64,000 bases of DNA from Lachnospiraceae bacterium (GTDB lineage Bacteria; Bacillota_A; Clostridia; Lachnospirales; Lachnospiraceae), in assembly GCA_017522685.1 (NCBI GenBank), contig JAFWYN010000019.1, positions 205,492 through 269,491 of the forward strand, written 5' to 3'. Below are positions 35,993 to 43,938 of this stretch, piece by piece. Every line of letters starts with the position of its first letter. The stretch's first letter is position 1. Position numbers and translations under genes: made by a program. Under the pieces are notes generated by a model. It was not told the DNA's origin, made no database searches, and saw only the letters and a list, made by a program, of their open reading frames with translations.

Positions 35993-38149
35993 TTATTCTT
36001 TCACAAATTCGATTCTTCTGGTAAAGGATTTGGTCTCCTTCGTCCCGGTCGTCACCACTGTCTCACCGGTATTGGGATCCGTGGTTGTCTGTCCGCCCAC
36101 TGTCACCTCATAGTAGAAGGTTAGGGTTCCTCCGGATGACGCGATTCCGTAATGATTTGTGGCCAACGGGAAGGTGCTTACGGTAGTATCCAAAAGAGGC
36201 TTGCCTGCATCTGTCACCAATGTTATCCTCACCGGTGTACCGGCCACATAATCCGGGGCTTCTGCTGAGGTAGGTGCTTCGATTCCTGCATTACATTTAT
36301 AGGTCGCACTTTCCGGTCCCTTACTAACCATAATCTCCACGCCTTCTCCTGCATCCAGATAAGTATCCTTGGAATAGCTCTGATAGCATACCAGACCCTC
36401 TGCGTATTCTGCATTTGCCACATAGCCTACATTCTTAATCGTCAGTCCCGCTTCAATCACCTCTGCCGTAGCTGTCATCTCATCCAATCCCAGCAGATAG
36501 GGCATACGACACTGTCCGGCCTCTGCGCCTAAGCTTACCGTTACTTTTACTTCGCTTCCCTTGGGTACGGTTTCTCCGCCCTTGGGAATCTGACTGATGA
36601 CATTTCCTTTGGCAATGGTAGAGGAATAGCTTTCTGCTCTGGTCACCTTAAAACCGGCATCCTTTAACTTGGTATAGGCCTTCTCATAGCTCAACTCATT
36701 TACGGTCGGTACTCTGATGCCTTCCATACCGGAGCTTACGGTCAAAATCACCGAAGTCCCCTTCTCTACCATTTCACCCTTTTCGATACTGGCACTGATT
36801 ACGATACCCTCATCGTAATTTGCGGATTCCACATAGGTTTCTTCCGGCACCAGACCAATTCTTTTCAGTGCAGCTTTTGCATCTTCCAGCTTCCAGCCAT
36901 CCACTTCAATCATTTCATTCTTTTCAACATAATTATCATCTGACAAAAAAGGACTGCTGTTTTCCGTACTACTTTCCTTGGTACCGATGGGACTGGTACT
37001 CTCACCGGTCTTAAAGAAGCCCAAAATCTTACCTAACAACACTAAAATAATCACACAGATTATGATACCGGCAGCAATTGCCAGTCCTGTGGTGATTCGC
37101 TCCATTTTCGGATCTTCGTCATCATATTCCTCGTCATACTCATCATAAACCGGTTCCTGCTGATAGATACGTCCGGTATTTCTTCGGGCTGTATTGGTAT
37201 TTAATCTCATGGAAGGCTCATGACTTTCTTCCGGCATTCTCATTTGTCTGATTTTAGACATCTCTTCTGCGGATATCTGTCGGGTACCCGCTTCCATATC
37301 CGGATCCTGATTTATCACAAAATCCCCCTCCGGATTTATCAGTGCTTTCTTAAAATCCGCAATCAACTCCGCCATACTTTGATATCTGCGGTCCGGAGAT
37401 TTCTGACAGCACTTCAATACAATACTTTCCACACTGGTAGGAATATCCTCAATAATCTCATGCAGGGGAATCATTTCCTCCTGAATATGCTTAATGGCGA
37501 TGGCCACCGTGGTTTCCCCGTTAAAAGGCACTCTGCCTGTCAGCATTTCAAACAGCGTGATACCTAGGGAATAAATATCACTTTTGGCATCACTGTAACC
37601 GCCTCTTGCCTGTTCCGGAGAGGTATAATGTACAGAGCCCATTACATTAGAACTGATGGTATTGCTGGTAGCAGCCTTTGCGATACCAAAATCCGTCACC
37701 TTTACCTTACCATCCTTGGAAATAATAATATTCTGAGGTTTAATATCCCTGTGTATAATATGATTATTATGGGCTGCTTCGATGCCCATACCAATCTGAA
37801 TGGCGATACTTAAGGCCTCTCTGTAATTCAGACATTGTTTCTTTTCAATGTACTTCTTCAGAGTGATACCTTCTACCAGCTCCATTACAATATAATTGAT
37901 ACCGTTTTCTTCTCCTACATCATATACATTCACAATATTGGAATGCATCAGACCGGCTGCTGCCTGTGCCTCCACCGTAAATTTGGACACAAAACTTTCG
38001 TTCTCAGCAAATTCCTGCTTGAGAACCTTTACCGCCACAAAACGATTCAATTTATGACATTTTGCTTTATAGACATCTGACATGCCGCCCGTACCGATTT
38101 TCTCAAGAATCTCGTAACGGTCACCTATCATCATTCCTAATCTAACCAT
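35993..38149 (-). CDS. prkC: Serine/threonine kinase PrkC with PASTA domains
   Basis: 718 residues from the ATG at 38149 (MVRLGMMIGDRYEIL), which has GGAG 6 bp upstream. The kinase domain (~1-270) shows GTGGMSDVYKA, VAVKVLKQ, HRDIKPQN and VTDFGIAK. A spacer and one membrane helix (about 355-380, GLAIAAGIIICVIILVLLG) follow. Outside the cell are three PASTA repeats and a further ~85-residue Thr-rich domain. It senses muropeptides and phosphorylates wall and translation proteins. It is paired with prpC 20 bp upstream. Confidence 0.95.
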   Translation of the reverse strand: MVRLGMMIGDRYEILEKIGTGGMSDVYKAKCHKLNRFVAVKVLKQEFAENESFVSKFTVEAQAAAGLMHSNIVNVYDVGEENGINYIVMELVEGITLKKYIEKKQCLNYREALSIAIQIGMGIEAAHNNHIIHRDIKPQNIIISKDGKVKVTDFGIAKAATSNTISSNVMGSVHYTSPEQARGGYSDAKSDIYSLGITLFEMLTGRVPFNGETTVAIAIKHIQEEMIPLHEIIEDIPTSVESIVLKCCQKSPDRRYQSMAELIADFKKALINPEGDFVINQDPDMEAGTRQISAEEMSKIRQMRMPEESHEPSMRLNTNTARRNTGRIYQQEPVYDEYDEEYDDEDPKMERITTGLAIAAGIIICVIILVLLGKILGFFKTGESTSPIGTKESSTENSSPFLSDDNYVEKNEMIEVDGWKLEDAKAALKRIGLVPEETYVESANYDEGIVISASIEKGEMVEKGTSVILTVSSGMEGIRVPTVNELSYEKAYTKLKDAGFKVTRAESYSSTIAKGNVISQIPKGGETVPKGSEVKVTVSLGAEAGQCRMPYLLGLDEMTATAEVIEAGLTIKNVGYVANAEYAEGLVCYQSYSKDTYLDAGEGVEIMVSKGPESATYKCNAGIEAPTSAEAPDYVAGTPVRITLVTDAGKPLLDTTVSTFPLATNHYGIASSGGTLTFYYEVTVGGQTTTDPNTGETVVTTGTKETKSFTRRIEFVKE

Positions 38150-38169
38150 ACTATTCTCCATCCCTGTTC

Positions 38170-38898
38170 TTACGCTACCGGTTCCACCAATACTACTGAA
38201 ATATTGTCCGTTCCGCCACGCTTATTGGCCTCACGCACCAGTACCTCTGCCTTTTCCACGATATCTCTCTGACCCATGACTATCATACGTATTTCCTCGT
38301 CTTCCAGCATATTGGTCAGACCATCTGAGCACATCAGAAGCATCTCCTGTGGCTTAAGCTCCACGGAAAAGAAATCTATTTCTATCCCATTACCCGCCCC
38401 CAAGGCTCTGGTAATGATATTTTTCTTCGCATGTGTCCGGGCATCTTCTTTTTCCAGCGCACCCATTCTTACCATTTCTTCTACCCAGGAATGGTCCTGT
38501 GTAATCTGTTGTATGGTATCACCAATCACATACAAGCGGCTGTCACCTACATTTGCAATCTGTACATATGGTCCCATGCAGGTTGCTGCTACAATAGTGG
38601 TTCCCATGCCTTCCAGTTCCGGATCCTGTGTAGAACGCTGATAAACCGTCTCATTGGCCACCTCTATCGCTTTTTTCATAATCAGCTTCGGATCCTTCTC
38701 CATGGATTGTTCTGCCACCTGGCATATGGTTTCCACCGCACAGCGGGATGCGTAATCTCCCGCATTATGTCCCCCCATTCCATCTGCCACCAAGAACAGA
38801 TTGGGCAGATTGCCTACAGGTGTCTCACTGGTGTAGACATAATCCTGGTTATTCATTCTCTTTTTTCCTACATCCGTTATCGAAAACGTCTTAAGCAC
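38170..38898 (-). CDS. prpC: PP2C-type protein phosphatase PrpC (Stp)
   Basis: 242 residues from the GTG at 38898, with AGGAGG 6 bp upstream; the ATG two codons earlier abuts that site. Metal-binding Asp motifs are FLVADGMGGHNAGDYAS, ANVGDSRLYVI, QDHSW, LMCSDGLTNML and GGTDNISVVLV. It removes phosphates placed by PrkC. It lies between rlmN and prkC, the standard arrangement. Confidence 0.95.
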   Translation of the reverse strand: MLKTFSITDVGKKRMNNQDYVYTSETPVGNLPNLFLVADGMGGHNAGDYASRCAVETICQVAEQSMEKDPKLIMKKAIEVANETVYQRSTQDPELEGMGTTIVAATCMGPYVQIANVGDSRLYVIGDTIQQITQDHSWVEEMVRMGALEKEDARTHAKKNIITRALGAGNGIEIDFFSVELKPQEMLLMCSDGLTNMLEDEEIRMIVMGQRDIVEKAEVLVREANKRGGTDNISVVLVEPVA

Positions 38899-38911
38899 GT
38901 TCATCCTCCTA

Positions 38912-39976
38912 TTAGTCCTCGGTGCTCTTGTTCATAAAAGAACGTCTGAGCTGCCCACAGGCACCATCTATATCCCGACCCATTTCTCTTCGAACGGTCA
39001 CATTAATCCTGTTTTTCTCCAAATTCGCCTTAAAGTTTTGTATCTGCCGGTCTTCTGACTGTACATAATCCCGCTCTTTTATGGGATTCACGGGAATCAG
39101 ATTAATATGGCAGTTTAAGGACGCAGCCAACTGTATCAGTTCATCGGCATCTTCTTTGGTGTCGTTAACACCGCCTACCAAACTATATTCAAAGGTAATC
39201 CTTCTTCCCGTTTGTTCAAAATAATACTTACAAGCTTCCATCAATTCCTGTATGGAATACTTATAAGCAATGGGCATCAATTTCTTCCGCTTCTCATCGG
39301 TTGTGGCATGAAGGGACAATGCCAAAGTAATCTGCAAATGTTCCTTTGCCAATCTCTTCATATTAGGTACAATCCCACAAGTAGATACTGTAACATTTCT
39401 TGCGCTGATATGCAACCCCGATTCATCGGTAAGAATCTTTATAAACTGCAATAAATTGTCATAATTATCCAAAGGCTCACCGGTTCCCATAACTACTACA
39501 TTAGAAACCCTCTCTCCCGTATGCACACTTATGGCGTAAATCTGATCCAACATTTCGGACGGTAAGAGATTCCTTTCCAGACCATCCAGGGTAGATGCGC
39601 AAAACCTGCATCCCATACGACACCCCACCTGGGAAGAAATACACACACTGTTTCCGTGCTTATACTTCATCCATACACTTTCCACCACATTACCGTCATG
39701 CAAGCGGAACAGATACTTTCTGGTGCCGTCCAGCTTGGACTCCTGCACCTGCAAAATCTCCAATGAGGTATATTCATATGCCTGTTTACATTTTTCCCTA
39801 AAATCCTTGGAAAGATTTGTCATCTCATCAAAGCTTCTGACCAGCTTCTGATGCATCCACTGATACATTTGGCCTGCACGGAAGGCTTTCTCACCCATCT
39901 GTGCAAATTCTTCCTTCAATTCTTCCAATCGTAAGGACTTAATATCCGTTTTATCCTTCACCTTATAGATATCCAT
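38912..39976 (-). CDS. rlmN: 23S rRNA/tRNA adenine-C2 methyltransferase RlmN
   Basis: 354 residues. The radical SAM cluster is CRMGCRFCAS. The methyl-carrying Cys near the C-terminus lies in GRDIDGACGQLRR, and the GTGEPLDNYDN motif is present. RlmN makes m2A2503 in 23S rRNA and m2A37 in some tRNAs. GAGGTTAAAATAG precedes the ATG. It sits between rsmB and prpC as in Bacillus. Confidence 0.96.
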   Translation of the reverse strand: MDIYKVKDKTDIKSLRLEELKEEFAQMGEKAFRAGQMYQWMHQKLVRSFDEMTNLSKDFREKCKQAYEYTSLEILQVQESKLDGTRKYLFRLHDGNVVESVWMKYKHGNSVCISSQVGCRMGCRFCASTLDGLERNLLPSEMLDQIYAISVHTGERVSNVVVMGTGEPLDNYDNLLQFIKILTDESGLHISARNVTVSTCGIVPNMKRLAKEHLQITLALSLHATTDEKRKKLMPIAYKYSIQELMEACKYYFEQTGRRITFEYSLVGGVNDTKEDADELIQLAASLNCHINLIPVNPIKERDYVQSEDRQIQNFKANLEKNRINVTVRREMGRDIDGACGQLRRSFMNKSTED

Positions 39977-40008
39977 CTATTTTAACCTCGTGTATCATAC
40001 TTTCCCTA

Positions 40009-41301
40009 TTAACGGACGATTCTTCTGAGTCTTGCATAATAAAATCCGTCAGCCTTTACAAAGCCCGGTAAAATCTGTCTCTCTTCTTCCAACTCAAAGG
40101 GATAATTTTCACAAATCCACCTGACCATTTCCTGATTTTCCTTTTTATGAATGGTACAAGTACTGTACATCAGCACGCCGCCCTCTTTCACATATTGCCA
40201 GCTACTGTCCACTATCTGCTTTTGCAACTCAGTAAGGCTTTCCAGACTCTCCGGTGTCACATGGTACTTGATATCTCTTTTCTTACCCATAACACCTAAG
40301 CCGGAGCAGGGAACATCCATAAGAACCACATCCATCTGACCATGCTTGGTTTCATCCTTCACCGCAGCATCCCAAACTTCCGTAACCACCTTATCTGTTA
40401 ATTGCATTCTCTCTAAGTTTTGTATTATCAGCTCAACCTTATGTTCGGAAACATCCCTAGCCAGCACCTCTGCAGCCATTTCCGCCGCCAACATGGTTTT
40501 TCCACCCGGTGCGGCAGAAATATCCATGCATTTATCGGTACTTTTTAGGTTTGCAGCTTCTACGCAAAGCACAGAACTTACATCCTGCACGATAAAAGCA
40601 CCTTCTTCAAATCCCGCCAGACTGCTCACACCATCTACTGCCTCCAGCGTGTATACATAAGGAATTTCCTCGGACCTCGTCGCTATCACACCCTCATTTC
40701 GCCACTGCTCCAGATATTCTTCTCTCTGCTGCTGTGTCATGCTCTTTCGGAAACGCACACTGATGGGATGAATATCTGCCAGAGCTTCCAATATCCTCCG
40801 GGTATCCTCCCTGCCGTAATCCTCCAGCCACATGGCTACAATCCACTCCGGCATGGAATATTTTACGGACAAATACTCCAGCTTATCCTTGGGCATGGGA
40901 AGCCTCTCTTTGTCCCTTGCTATCTTACGTAAGACTCCGTTTACAAAGCCCTTCAAATTTACAAATTTACGTTTCACGGCCAACTTCACAGCTTCATTAC
41001 AGGCTGCTGCATCCGGAATCTTGTCCATATATATAATCTGATATACGCCCATGCGAAGCACACATCGGATCAAGGGCTTCATCTTATGAACGGGCACTGT
41101 GGAGTATTGATTCAAATAATAATCCAACTCTATCTGACGTTCGACACAGCCTTCTGCCAATCGTTTAATAAATCTCTTATCCTGGCTGTCCAAATAGTCA
41201 TATTTATCCAGTACAGACTTTATCAGCTGGTGAAAGAATACATGATTTCTTTCTACTTCCAGCAAAGTATCTAATACAATTTCTCTGGTATTTTCTGCCA
41301 T
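40009..41301 (-). CDS. rsmB: 16S rRNA (cytosine-967-C5) methyltransferase
   Basis: 430 residues. A NusB-like N-terminal RNA-binding domain (~1-140) precedes the SAM domain with MDISAAPGGKTMLAAEM. Two Cys motifs, LMDVPCSGLGVMG and YSTCTIHKKEN, are both present; the second Cys is the nucleophile. It methylates C967 of 16S rRNA. It lies 16 bp after the zinc peptidase gene and before rlmN. Confidence 0.94.
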   Translation of the reverse strand: MAENTREIVLDTLLEVERNHVFFHQLIKSVLDKYDYLDSQDKRFIKRLAEGCVERQIELDYYLNQYSTVPVHKMKPLIRCVLRMGVYQIIYMDKIPDAAACNEAVKLAVKRKFVNLKGFVNGVLRKIARDKERLPMPKDKLEYLSVKYSMPEWIVAMWLEDYGREDTRRILEALADIHPISVRFRKSMTQQQREEYLEQWRNEGVIATRSEEIPYVYTLEAVDGVSSLAGFEEGAFIVQDVSSVLCVEAANLKSTDKCMDISAAPGGKTMLAAEMAAEVLARDVSEHKVELIIQNLERMQLTDKVVTEVWDAAVKDETKHGQMDVVLMDVPCSGLGVMGKKRDIKYHVTPESLESLTELQKQIVDSSWQYVKEGGVLMYSTCTIHKKENQEMVRWICENYPFELEEERQILPGFVKADGFYYARLRRIVR

Positions 41302-41317
41302 ACCGTTTTAGCCTTCC

Positions 41318-42007
41318 TTAATCTCTGCTTTTACCGCCGCCAAACAAAATAATCAATCGTAATAACTGCAGAATAGAAGAAGCTGCTGCCGCTACATAGG
41401 TAAAGGCAGCTGCCCTTAACACCTTTTGACTGCCGCGACGTTCTTCATTCGTTACAATCCCAAACTGCTCCAACTTGGATACCGCTCTGGTAGATGCATT
41501 AAACTCTACAGGCAAGGTAATCAGCTGGAACAATACTGCCAAAGAAAATGCCCAGATACCGATTTGTATCAGCACCTGATTATAGCTTAGTAATACACCC
41601 AGAAATATAATAGGGATTCCCAGCGTACTACCAATATTTACTACCGGAACTAACGAAGTCCTGATAGATAATGGTGCATATCCCCGCGAATGCTGAATGG
41701 CATGCCCACATTCATGTGCTGCCACACTAACAGCGGTAACGCTGGCACCGTAAAAATTCTCTGTAGATAAACGAACCACCTTTGCAGAAGGATCATAATG
41801 ATCTCCTCCGGTGATACATTCCACACTTACATCATACAAGCCCTCGTTGTCCAAAATTCTACGTGCACAATCCACACCGGTAATGCCCCGCTCAATTTTC
41901 ACTTTATGATATTTCTTCATGGTACTGTTTACTCCGGCACTGGCCAAAAGACAAATCACCGCACCAATCAACACTAAAATATAGGTATAATCAAAATAAA
42001 AACCCAT
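41318..42007 (-). CDS. YugP-type membrane zinc metallopeptidase
   Basis: 229 residues with membrane helices at ~8-26 and others in ~125-165 and ~195-222. The zinc site VAAHECGHAIQH (HExxH) is followed by EFNASTRAV further on, as in the DUF2268-unrelated YugP (PF04298) family. Substrates are unknown. This gene between fmt and rsmB is common in Clostridia. GGGG precedes the ATG. Confidence 0.88.
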   Translation of the reverse strand: MGFYFDYTYILVLIGAVICLLASAGVNSTMKKYHKVKIERGITGVDCARRILDNEGLYDVSVECITGGDHYDPSAKVVRLSTENFYGASVTAVSVAAHECGHAIQHSRGYAPLSIRTSLVPVVNIGSTLGIPIIFLGVLLSYNQVLIQIGIWAFSLAVLFQLITLPVEFNASTRAVSKLEQFGIVTNEERRGSQKVLRAAAFTYVAAAASSILQLLRLIILFGGGKSRD

Positions 42008-42023
42008 CTTTCTTTTCCCCTTT

Positions 42024-42962
42024 CTATCTTTCCCGGGTTAAGTGCTCGCCTTCCTGCACTTTAACGCCTAACAGGAAATCATGTGCACTCATTCTCTTTT
42101 TTCCTTCCAGCTGCAGACTGTATATTTCCAGCACACCTTCCCCGCAAGCCACCTTGATAGCATCTTTGGTCACCTCTGTGATGGTTCCCGGTTGCTTGTC
42201 GCAGGTTCTATCCGCCACCTTGGTTTCCCAAACCTTCATCTGCTTTCCTTTATAGAAAGTATAAGCAGATGGCCATGGATTTAATCCTCTCACAAGACGA
42301 TTTATTTCAATGGCTTTTTTTGTAAAGTCAATATTGCCCATTTCTTTGGTTATTAACTTAGCATGACAGCTTAAAGCATCGTCTTGCTTTTCCGGAACCA
42401 ATGCGTCGTCTTCCAAAAGCTCAAGTGCTTCCACGATAGCTTCTCCACCCAGCACCATCAATTTATCATGCAGAGTCTCAAAGGTATCCGTATCTTCAAT
42501 CTCTATACTTCTCTTATACAGCATATCACCGGTATCAATCCCTGCATCCATCTGCATGATGGTAACACCGGTTTCTTTTTCTCCATCCACAATCACCTGC
42601 TGAATGGGAGATGCACCTCTGTACTTGGGTAGTAAGGAACCGTGGATATTTAAGGAACCGTAGGGCGGCATATCCAGTATCTCCTGGGACAAAATCTGTC
42701 CAAATGCAGCTACCACAAACACATCCGCTTCGTAACGGGCCAGTTCAGCAATTGCTTCCGGTGTTTTAATTCGTACCGGCTGCATCACCGGTATATTATG
42801 TGCCAAAGCGCATTCCTTTACCGGCGGAAACTGCAATTCTTTACTGCGTCCCTTAGCTTTGTCCGGCTGTGTTACCACTGCTGTTATCTCATGTCCTGCT
42901 GCTATTAACGCTTCCAAAGCACCCTTTGCAAAATCAGGAGTTCCCATAAATACAATCTTCAT
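42024..42962 (-). CDS. fmt: Methionyl-tRNA formyltransferase
   Basis: 312 residues from the ATG at 42962 (MKIVFMGTPDFAKG), with GGAGGACAAGC before it; a start 39 bp upstream would overlap def and has no good site. The formyl-folate motif SLLPKYRGASPIQ and the catalytic Asn-His region LNIHGSLLP are present. A C-terminal OB-like domain binds tRNA. It formylates initiator Met-tRNA and pairs with def directly upstream. Confidence 0.96.
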   Translation of the reverse strand: MKIVFMGTPDFAKGALEALIAAGHEITAVVTQPDKAKGRSKELQFPPVKECALAHNIPVMQPVRIKTPEAIAELARYEADVFVVAAFGQILSQEILDMPPYGSLNIHGSLLPKYRGASPIQQVIVDGEKETGVTIMQMDAGIDTGDMLYKRSIEIEDTDTFETLHDKLMVLGGEAIVEALELLEDDALVPEKQDDALSCHAKLITKEMGNIDFTKKAIEINRLVRGLNPWPSAYTFYKGKQMKVWETKVADRTCDKQPGTITEVTKDAIKVACGEGVLEIYSLQLEGKKRMSAHDFLLGVKVQEGEHLTRER

Positions 42963-42993
42963 GCTTGTCCTCCGCACTTCAACTTTATCTGTC

Positions 42994-43479
42994 TTAATCA
43001 ATCTCTTCTATTTCGTTATAATTTACAGTAGTTAAATCGCCTTCTACCTTCTCCACATAAAGGTGTCCGTCCAAATGATCCAACTCATGGCAAATAGCTC
43101 TGGCTAAAAGCTCTGTCCCCTCCAGCACAAAGGGCTCCATATTAATATCCAGGGCCTCAGCTTTTACATAATTCGGTCTTGTCACCTGTCCCGCTTTGCC
43201 CGGAACACTTAAACAGCCTTCCTGTCCGGTCTGCTCACCATCCGTTTCTACAATTCTGGGATTGATTAAAATATATGGCTCATCACCGGTTACATCAATC
43301 ACCACGATTCTCTTTAAAACTCCTACCTGGGGTGCTGCCAAACCTACGCCGTTGGCTTCATACATGGTATCCAACATATCTTCAATCAGCATCCTGGTGC
43401 GGGGAGTCATCTCCTTAACCTCCTTGCACTGCTTGTTTAAGATATCGTCTCCCATTACTCTAATATTTCGAAGTGCCAT
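42994..43479 (-). CDS. def: Peptide deformylase
   Basis: 161 residues. The three deformylase motifs are GVGLAAPQVG, EGCLSVPG and HELDHLDGHLY (metal ligands Cys and two His, catalytic Glu). It removes formyl groups from nascent proteins. TTAAGGAGAAG precedes the ATG. The region upstream is unusual: a 28-bp tandem repeat array separates it from priA. Confidence 0.97.
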   Translation of the reverse strand: MALRNIRVMGDDILNKQCKEVKEMTPRTRMLIEDMLDTMYEANGVGLAAPQVGVLKRIVVIDVTGDEPYILINPRIVETDGEQTGQEGCLSVPGKAGQVTRPNYVKAEALDINMEPFVLEGTELLARAICHELDHLDGHLYVEKVEGDLTTVNYNEIEEID

Positions 43480-43508
43480 TTTTCTTCTCCTTAATCTCCG
43501 TGTATAAT

Positions 43509-43816
43509 ACCCATTCTTTCGGGACTGCTACACTGTTTCGTCCCTTTCGGGACTGCTTCGCTGTTTCGTCCCTTTCGGGACTGCTACGCAGTTCCGTCCC
43601 TTTCGGGACTGCTTCGCTGTTTCGTCCCTTTCGGGACTGCTTCGCTGTTTCGTCCCTTTCGGGACTGCCACGCTGTTTCGTCCCTTTCGGGACTGCTACG
43701 CAGTTCCGTCCCTTTCGGGACTGCTTCGCTGTTTCGTCCCTTTCGGGACTGCTACGCAGTTTCGTCCCTTTCGGGACTGCTACGCAGTTCCGTCCCTTTC
43801 GGGACTGCCCCTGTAA
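43509..43816. repeat. 11-unit, 28-bp palindromic tandem repeat
   Basis: Units follow YTCGTCCCTTTCGGGACTGC plus eight bases (CTWCGCWGT-like, unit start at 43537 and every 28 bp to 43789; first and last units degenerate). Each unit contains the hairpin GTCCC-TTTC-GGGAC, and units ending GCTACGCAGT also form ACTGC-TAC-GCAGT. There are no spacers, so it is not CRISPR. It fills the priA-def gap together with the flanking hairpins. Confidence 0.9.
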
Positions 43817-43930
43817 ATCCTGCGGATTTACAGGTATTGTTACTTCGTACAATAGAAATATTGCTAAGTAGTCCTTAGCAAGCAAGCTTGCACGGTCTAC
43901 TTACCAACATTTCTGCAGTCCCGAATGATA
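43810..43930. repeat. Hairpin block and inverted end of the repeat element
   Basis: Three palindromes follow the array: an 11-bp stem CCTGTAAATCC/GGATTTACAGG (43810-43834), TTGCTAAG/CTTAGCAA (43861-43881), and GCAAGCTTGC (43882-43891). At 43915-43927, GCAGTCCCGAATG is the inverted copy of the array's left end (CATTCTTTCGGGACTGC at 43512), so the whole element has inverted termini. The non-coding gap is 459 bp. Confidence 0.6.
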
Positions 43931-43938
43931 TCATATCA

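Noticed and set aside
43509..43816. CRISPR array
   Set aside because: Repeats are directly adjacent with no unique spacers, the unit is itself palindromic, and no cas genes are present.
43460..43885. Repeat-rich ORF reading across the array (and one on the opposite strand)
   Set aside because: Both follow from a stop-free 28-bp unit whose frame shifts each copy; the protein has no start with a ribosome binding site and overlaps the def start.
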